Shown here piece by piece: positions 59,369 to 64,000 of a stretch of DNA of 64,000 bases. The translations under genes were made by a program, and so were the position numbers. This DNA comes from Fontibacillus puldeungensis (GTDB taxonomy: Bacteria; Bacillota; Bacilli; Paenibacillales; Paenibacillaceae): positions 5,935 to 69,934 of the forward strand of contig NZ_JBHTLM010000025.1 of NCBI RefSeq assembly GCF_042678945.1, in the 5' to 3' direction. Under the pieces are notes generated by a model. That model had not been told where the DNA came from. It saw only the letters and a program-made list of their open reading frames with translations, and did not search any database. How positions within the stretch are numbered: the first letter of the stretch is position 1; every line of letters begins with the position of its first letter.

Positions 59369-62164
59369 TCAGCCCGTATTCCGAAGTCCAGCTGCAATTC
59401 CGTTAATGGTAAGAAGGACTTCACGAAGCAGGATAGGATCATCCTGTCCCTGATCCCGAATCGTTCGCAGCTCGCTCAGCAGTTGTACCTGCAGGTAGCT
59501 TAAAGGATCAACGTAAGGGTTACGCAACCGAATGGATTCTTGTAAGCCTGGGACGTTGTCCAAAATTTCAGAGATACCCGTAATTTTCAATACCATCTCT
59601 TTAGTTAGGTGGAACTCTTCTTCAATTTGGCCGAATACCCGTTCCTTCACTTCATGTTCGGAGCACATATTTGCATACTCTTTGGCGATAACCAGGTCTG
59701 CCTTGATCAAAGCAAACTGAAGGGTATCGATAATCGAACGGAAGAATGAGAAATTTTGATACATATTTTGAAGAACTTTGAGGTTCTCTTCTTTGTTTTG
59801 ATAAAAATGCAGCAATCCGGTACCGGCAGCGTACCAGGCCGGGAACAAGTAACGGCTTTGCGTCCATGCGAAAACCCATGGGATAGCCCGTAAATCCTCA
59901 AACCGATCGCTGTTTTTGCGTTTCGAAGGCCGGGAGCCGATATTCAGCTCGCCCACCTCCAGAAGAGGCGTTGATTCTTTGAAGAACTTAAGGAAGTCTG
60001 ACTCGCGAAATACAAGATCCTGATATTTGTTAAGCGATGTCTCCGAAATACCAGCCATAATCTCTTCCCAACGTTCCTCTTCCGGATTGCCTTCCCGGCG
60101 CAGCTTAGCATGGATTGCTGCAGTTATTAGGGCTGATGTTGCTTGCTCCAAGCTTCGGTAGGCGATGCCACGAAGTGAGTACCGGGACGAAATCACTTCG
60201 CCCTGCTCGGTAATTTTGATGCCTCCGCCAATCGTTTCCGGCGGCTGTACCAAAATACTGCGGTTCAAAGGCATACCGCCACGACCCAGCGCTCCGCCAC
60301 GACCGTGGAAAAACTTAAGCTTCACGCCGAACTCACTGGCCGCGGACGTAATTTGTTTCAAGGCCATCCGCAACTCCCAGTTTGCCGTTACCACGCCACC
60401 ATCTTTATTACTGTCGGAATAACCAAGCATGATCTCTTGAAGGTCATTCATCGCAGCGACAGATTGCCGGTAAATCGGCATGCTAAATAACTGGCGCATA
60501 ATTCCCGGAGCTGCATGGAGGTCATCAATCGTTTCAAATAGCGGCACAGATTGCAAGGTGCAAACGACGTTACCGTCCATTTCTTTGCGGAATAAGCCCA
60601 CTTCTTTAGAAAATACCATGACCTCCAGAATGTCGCTTGCAGCCTCCGTCATACTGATGAGGTAGCTGGTAATGCACTGTGGTCCATATTCTTTTTGCGC
60701 CAAATAAACCGTTCGGTAGACTTCAAGGCACTCCTTCGTGCTTTCCGTGTAATCCTGGTACGGAGAAGTCAACGGACGCGGATCATTCAGCAAGCTTTCC
60801 AGCAGCTTAACCTTCTCATCCTCAGGCAGATCGCCGTAATTTGACACAATATTCATACTTGCCAAAATTTCCGTCATGGCATTCTCATGCTCTTTACTGT
60901 GTTGACGAATGTCGAGCGTTGCCGTATGGAAACCAAATAGCTCCACTTGGCGAATGAGTTTCTTGATATGGGTATCCGCTACATAGTCCGCATAATGGTG
61001 ACGCAAGCTGCGATCTATGATTTTTAAATCCTCAATAAATTCTTTAACATCTGTGTAGCGTTCCTGCGTGCCCTGCTTGGTATCGTCCAGAAGGTTATGC
61101 AGTTTCTCGGTCATGTATGTCAATTTAATACGGTAGGGTTCCTTTTCATTGTTCCACTGCGGTGCTTTATGCAAGGTAACTTGGAGCCGATCCTTTTGAA
61201 TAGAGGCATTTAGCTCATTTGTAACGTCAACGATACTTGTGCTAAAGCTTAGATGCTTGAACAGTTCGGACAAAATACGCTGATATTCTCGTACAGCCAG
61301 TTTACGCTGCATCCGCAAAGTCTCCCAGGTAACGTCGGATGTTACGGATGGGTTGCCGTCACGGTCTCCTCCGATCCAGGATCCAAAGCGCAAATAAGTA
61401 GGCACGTGCCAATAGTGCTCCGGATAATACTTCGTAAGACAACGTTCTAGCTCCTGATACACCTCAGGAAGAACGTGAAACAAGGTCTCGTGGAAATAGT
61501 ACATCCCGTTTCTTACTTCATCAAGTACTGTTGGTTTGCGATCGCGAAGCTCATCGGTTTGCCATAGGGTGATGACCTCGTTCAAAAGCTTCTCTCTAAG
61601 TTGTTCACGTTCACGGAAAGTAAGGGTAGGGTTGTCGAGCTGCATCACATCATCGGCAATCCGTTTATGGATGTCCAGAATAGCACGACGCATCGCTTCC
61701 GTCGGGTGTGCAGTCATGACCAGCTCTAGAGACATGCCTTCAAGAATTTCCTGAGCTTCCTCATAGCTGAAGCCTTGGTCCTTCAAATCTTTAACGGACG
61801 ATTCGATCGTACCCGATTGAACCGTCTCCCCTGCCGACCGTTCATAATCCCGTTTACGGCGAATACGATGGTTTTGTTCTGCAATGTTAACCAGTTGAAA
61901 GTAAATAGCAAATGCACGAATCACTTGGTGACGAATTCCGGGTTCAAGAGAATTGATCAGTTCCTTAAACTCATCATGCAGTTCAGGTAAAAATACAGCC
62001 CGCAGTGACTTACTGGCTTCACGAATCTTCTCGACAATATCCAAGAGCTCATTGCCGCCTTGATGAACAAGGACCTCTCCTAGAATATTGCCCAAAAAAC
62101 GAATGTCGCGCCGAAGCAAGTTGTTTGAGTTACCCTTGCCTGCGGTAACCGTTAGCTCAGTCAT
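59369..62164 (-). CDS. ppc: Phosphoenolpyruvate carboxylase
   Basis: 931 residues, full length. It converts PEP and bicarbonate to oxaloacetate to refill the TCA cycle. The catalytic His region is VMTAHPTEAMRR, and the second signature is in MLGYSDSNKDGG. FFHGRGGALGRGG is the flexible glycine loop. The C-terminal RNTG is the usual end. The ATG follows GGGGGAG. It stands alone between the tRNA cluster and sigW. Confidence 0.97.
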   Translation of the reverse strand: MTELTVTAGKGNSNNLLRRDIRFLGNILGEVLVHQGGNELLDIVEKIREASKSLRAVFLPELHDEFKELINSLEPGIRHQVIRAFAIYFQLVNIAEQNHRIRRKRDYERSAGETVQSGTIESSVKDLKDQGFSYEEAQEILEGMSLELVMTAHPTEAMRRAILDIHKRIADDVMQLDNPTLTFREREQLREKLLNEVITLWQTDELRDRKPTVLDEVRNGMYYFHETLFHVLPEVYQELERCLTKYYPEHYWHVPTYLRFGSWIGGDRDGNPSVTSDVTWETLRMQRKLAVREYQRILSELFKHLSFSTSIVDVTNELNASIQKDRLQVTLHKAPQWNNEKEPYRIKLTYMTEKLHNLLDDTKQGTQERYTDVKEFIEDLKIIDRSLRHHYADYVADTHIKKLIRQVELFGFHTATLDIRQHSKEHENAMTEILASMNIVSNYGDLPEDEKVKLLESLLNDPRPLTSPYQDYTESTKECLEVYRTVYLAQKEYGPQCITSYLISMTEAASDILEVMVFSKEVGLFRKEMDGNVVCTLQSVPLFETIDDLHAAPGIMRQLFSMPIYRQSVAAMNDLQEIMLGYSDSNKDGGVVTANWELRMALKQITSAASEFGVKLKFFHGRGGALGRGGMPLNRSILVQPPETIGGGIKITEQGEVISSRYSLRGIAYRSLEQATSALITAAIHAKLRREGNPEEERWEEIMAGISETSLNKYQDLVFRESDFLKFFKESTPLLEVGELNIGSRPSKRKNSDRFEDLRAIPWVFAWTQSRYLFPAWYAAGTGLLHFYQNKEENLKVLQNMYQNFSFFRSIIDTLQFALIKADLVIAKEYANMCSEHEVKERVFGQIEEEFHLTKEMVLKITGISEILDNVPGLQESIRLRNPYVDPLSYLQVQLLSELRTIRDQGQDDPILLREVLLTINGIAAGLRNTG

Positions 62165-62604
62165 GTTTCTCCCCCATTTCCTTCCGTCTTTCTAAGAGCT
62201 TTCTTAACATAATACAATAATCTTCCCTGAAAATCTTCACTTTATTTGTAAGAACCATGAAAACTCTGAAAAAATTCAAAGTTCGTCAATGATTTAATAT
62301 TCAAAATCATGAATACAATTCAAGAAAAACTATTAGTAAATAGTTGGCCTCAAAAGATATACAAGGAATCCGCTTAAGAATCACCTCATATTTATGCATG
62401 ATGTGTAGACATACCACTGTTGGTGCATCCTTGAGACAAATCAACAACCTAAGGTGTCTTGCCTTCTAGCTAGCCCAAATTGCGTTGCTTTTTTTGTAGT
62501 TCCTCAAACCTTAACACGGTGAAGTAATAAAATGCAAGGGTATAATTAATATTGGTTGAACTTTCTATGCCAATATGCTTCATGAACCAAGTCCGAAAAA
62601 TTAT
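62165..62604. other. Intergenic region between ppc and the tRNA cluster
   Basis: About 440 bases, AT-rich, without an open frame of interest, a clear terminator or a recognisable repeat. It should hold the ppc promoter, but I see no strong -35/-10 pair. Confidence 0.4.
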
Positions 62605-62635
62605 AACAAAAAACATCATCTGCTACGATGATGTT
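62605..62635 (-). terminator. Terminator of the rRNA-tRNA operon
   Basis: AACATCATC and GATGATGTT form a 9-bp stem with a 6-base loop, followed by T on the minus strand, just after the last tRNA. Confidence 0.75.
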
Positions 62636-62646
62636 ACTGATATGTA

Positions 62647-62720
62647 TGGAGCGGGTGATGGGAATCGAACCCACGCTACCAGCTTGGAAGGCTGGAGTTC
62701 TACCATTGAACTACACCCGC
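62647..62720 (-). tRNA. tRNA-Gly (TCC)
   Basis: Cloverleaf with anticodon loop CTTCCAA, GGTTCGATTCC T arm, encoded CCA end. Last gene of the cluster in transcription order. Confidence 0.95.
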
Positions 62721-62731
62721 AAAAAACATAA

Positions 62732-62805
62732 TCGGGATGACACGATTCGAACATGCGACCCCCTGGTCCCAAACCAGGTGCTCTACCAAGCTGAGCTACA
62801 TCCCG
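62732..62805 (-). tRNA. tRNA-Pro (TGG)
   Basis: Acceptor CGGGATG / CATCCCG, anticodon loop TTTGGGA, T arm GTTCGAATC. The CCA end is not encoded. Confidence 0.95.
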
Positions 62806-62820
62806 ATAATGAAGAAAAAA

Positions 62821-62897
62821 TGGCGCGCCCTAAGAGATTCGAACTCCTGACCTTTTGATTCGTAGTCAAACGCTCTATCCAGCTGAGCTAAGGGCGC
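62821..62897 (-). tRNA. tRNA-Arg (ACG)
   Basis: Acceptor GCGCCCT / AGGGCGC, anticodon loop CTACGAA, encoded CCA. Confidence 0.95.
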
Positions 62898-62903
62898 AAA
62901 TTA

Positions 62904-62978
62904 TGGAGCGGACGACGGGAATCGAACCCGCGACCCTCGCCTTGGCAAGGCGATGCTCTACCGCTGAGCCACGTCCGC
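62904..62978 (-). tRNA. tRNA-Gly (GCC)
   Basis: Acceptor GCGGACG / CGTCCGC, anticodon loop TTGCCAA, encoded CCA. Confidence 0.95.
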
Positions 62979-62981
62979 AAA

Positions 62982-63065
62982 TGGTGCGCGTGGAGGGACT
63001 TGAACCCCCACGTCAAAGACGCTAGATCCTAAGTCTAGTGCGTCTGCCAATTCCGCCACACGCGC
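62982..63065 (-). tRNA. tRNA-Leu (TAG)
   Basis: Class II tRNA with a long variable arm. Anticodon loop CTTAGGA, encoded CCA. Confidence 0.95.
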
Positions 63066-63119
63066 ACAATGTTATATCATCCTAGCAACTAATGCTGTTG
63101 CAAAAGTCACATAAGAAAA

Positions 63120-63195
63120 TGGTGAGCCATGAAGGACTCGAACCTTCGACACCCTGATTAAAAGTCAGGTGCTCTACCAACTGAGCTAATGGCTC
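63120..63195 (-). tRNA. tRNA-Lys (TTT)
   Basis: Acceptor GAGCCAT / ATGGCTC, anticodon loop CTTTTAA, encoded CCA. Confidence 0.95.
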
Positions 63196-63205
63196 TCATT
63201 AAAGA

Positions 63206-63277
63206 CTGGGGATATAGGATTCGAACCTATGAATGACGGAGTCAAAGTCCGTTGCCTTACCGCTTGGCTAATCCCCA
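63206..63277 (-). tRNA. tRNA-Gln (TTG)
   Basis: Acceptor TGGGGAT / ATCCCCA, anticodon loop CTTTGAC, CCA not encoded. Confidence 0.93.
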
Positions 63278-63284
63278 TTATTGA

Positions 63285-63360
63285 TGGTGGAGGCTGAGGG
63301 GATCGAACCCCCGACCCTCTGCTTGTAAGGCAGATGCTCTCCCAGCTGAGCTAAGCCTCC
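63285..63360 (-). tRNA. tRNA-Val (TAC)
   Basis: Acceptor GGAGGCT / AGCCTCC, anticodon loop CTTACAA, encoded CCA. Confidence 0.95.
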
Positions 63361-63369
63361 ATATCATGA

Positions 63370-63441
63370 TGACCCGTAGGGGACTCGAACCCCTGTTACC
63401 TCCGTGAAAGGGAGGTGTCTTAACCACTTGACCAACGGGCC
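63370..63441 (-). tRNA. tRNA-Glu (TTC)
   Basis: Acceptor GGCCCGT / ACGGGTC, anticodon loop CTTTCAC, CCA not encoded. Confidence 0.93.
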
Positions 63442-63449
63442 TTAAAAAA

Positions 63450-63525
63450 TGGAGCTCTCAACCGGGATCGAACCGGTGACCTCATCCTTACCATGGATGC
63501 ACTCTACCTACTGAGCTATGAGAGC
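63450..63525 (-). tRNA. tRNA-Thr (GGT)
   Basis: Acceptor GCTCTCA / TGAGAGC, anticodon stem CATCC/GGATG with loop ATGGTAA, encoded CCA. Confidence 0.92.
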
Positions 63526-63528
63526 ATA

Positions 63529-63604
63529 TGGCTCCCCGAACAGGACTCGAACCTGTGACAACTCGATTAACAGTCGAGTGCTCTACCAACTGAGCTATCA
63601 GGGA
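63529..63604 (-). tRNA. tRNA-Asn (GTT)
   Basis: Acceptor TCCCTGA / TCGGGGA, anticodon loop CTGTTAA, encoded CCA. First tRNA after 5S rRNA. Confidence 0.95.
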
Positions 63605-63610
63605 ACATTG

Positions 63611-63726
63611 CTTGGCGGCGTCCTACTCTCCCAGGACCCTTCGGTCCAAGTACCATCGGCGCTGGAGGGCTTAACGGTCGTGTTCGGGATGGGTACGCGT
63701 GGAACCCCTCCGCCATCGCCACCAAA
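63611..63726 (-). rRNA. rrf: 5S ribosomal RNA
   Basis: On the minus strand it begins TTTGGTGGCGATGGCGGAGG, contains ACCCATCCCGAACACG and ends GGACGCCGCCAAG, all typical of Bacillota 5S rRNA. It lies between 23S and the tRNA cluster. Confidence 0.95.
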
Positions 63727-63872
63727 CGTGATTTTTGCGCTGCTTCCGCTGCCTGATTTCGCTACAGCAAAATATCAGACCTCAGAAAAGACATGCAGCT
63801 TAAAATCTTTACTTCAGATGTTTGATCACCTGAAAACTGGATACGAAACGTTGTTTGCGCTTTAAGATTTTT

Positions 63873-64000
63873 AGGATAAGCCCTCGACCGATTAGTACCT
63901 GTCAGCTCCATGCATTGCTGCACTTCCACCTCAGGCCTATCAACCTCGTCGTCTTCAAGGGGTCTTACTCATTGGGAAATCTCATCTTGAGGGGGGCTTC
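63873..64000 (-). rRNA. rrl: 23S ribosomal RNA, 3' end (partial)
   Basis: The minus strand reads a typical 23S 3' end with CTAATCGGTCGAGGGCTTATCC near 63873. The gene continues beyond the end of the window. Confidence 0.93.

Overview
The window reads as chromosomal DNA of a low-to-moderate-GC Bacillota of the Paenibacillaceae (most like Paenibacillus). The evidence is gene content and order: the sigW-rsiW-cdaA-cdaR-glmM-glmS run, a glmS ribozyme, LplB/LplC-type sugar importers without their own ATPase, YesM/YesN-type two-component genes, LicT-type antitermination, and sigma-A promoters with AGGAGG ribosome binding sites. No taxon can be proved from the sequence alone.

Layout. 0-10 kb: a LacI-type regulator; a divergent truncated haemoglobin / quinol nitric oxide reductase pair; two thioredoxin-fold genes; an ArsR-rhodanese regulator that shares an operator with trxA; an RNA methyltransferase; a TetR/SMR drug-efflux pair; an orphan methyltransferase-like gene; a class I glutamine-amidotransferase-like hydrolase. 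10-22 kb: a membrane-anchored hypothetical; a three-gene sugar ABC importer; an ABC-F ATPase behind an attenuator leader; a UvrD-like helicase; an SDR/Rrf2 pair sharing an operator. 22-45 kb: a large minus-strand glycan-use region with a response regulator / sensor kinase / solute-binding protein operon, a DUF5107-TPR protein with a divergent AraC regulator, an importer-GH35-mutarotase operon, two five-bladed-propeller glycosidases, and licT-PTS-GH1 controlled by two RAT antiterminators. 46-51 kb: an AT-rich zone of hypotheticals, gene fragments and repeats, plus a flavin reductase-like gene and adaA. 51-62 kb: core genes glmS (with ribozyme), glmM, cdaR, cdaA, rsiW, sigW and ppc. 62.6-64 kb: eleven tRNA genes, 5S rRNA and the 3' end of 23S rRNA, all on the minus strand.

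How they work together. Extracellular galactan- or arabinan-like material is probably trimmed by other enzymes. Oligosaccharides are then bound by one of two closely related lipoproteins and imported through the 37-39 kb permeases, which must borrow an MsmX-like ATPase from elsewhere. They are split by the GH35 and GH43-like enzymes. The YesM/YesN-type pair and the AraC regulator are the likely switches. The licT operon handles aryl- or beta-glucosides by phosphotransfer.

The most novel-looking item is a family of four dispersed intergenic elements at 4919, 11001, 19724 and 38951. Each carries four 21-bp palindromic boxes (TARMTGYA-N5-TRCAKYTA) whose starts are spaced 51, 61-62 and 51 bp apart. 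All four copies have the same orientation. I do not recognise this family.
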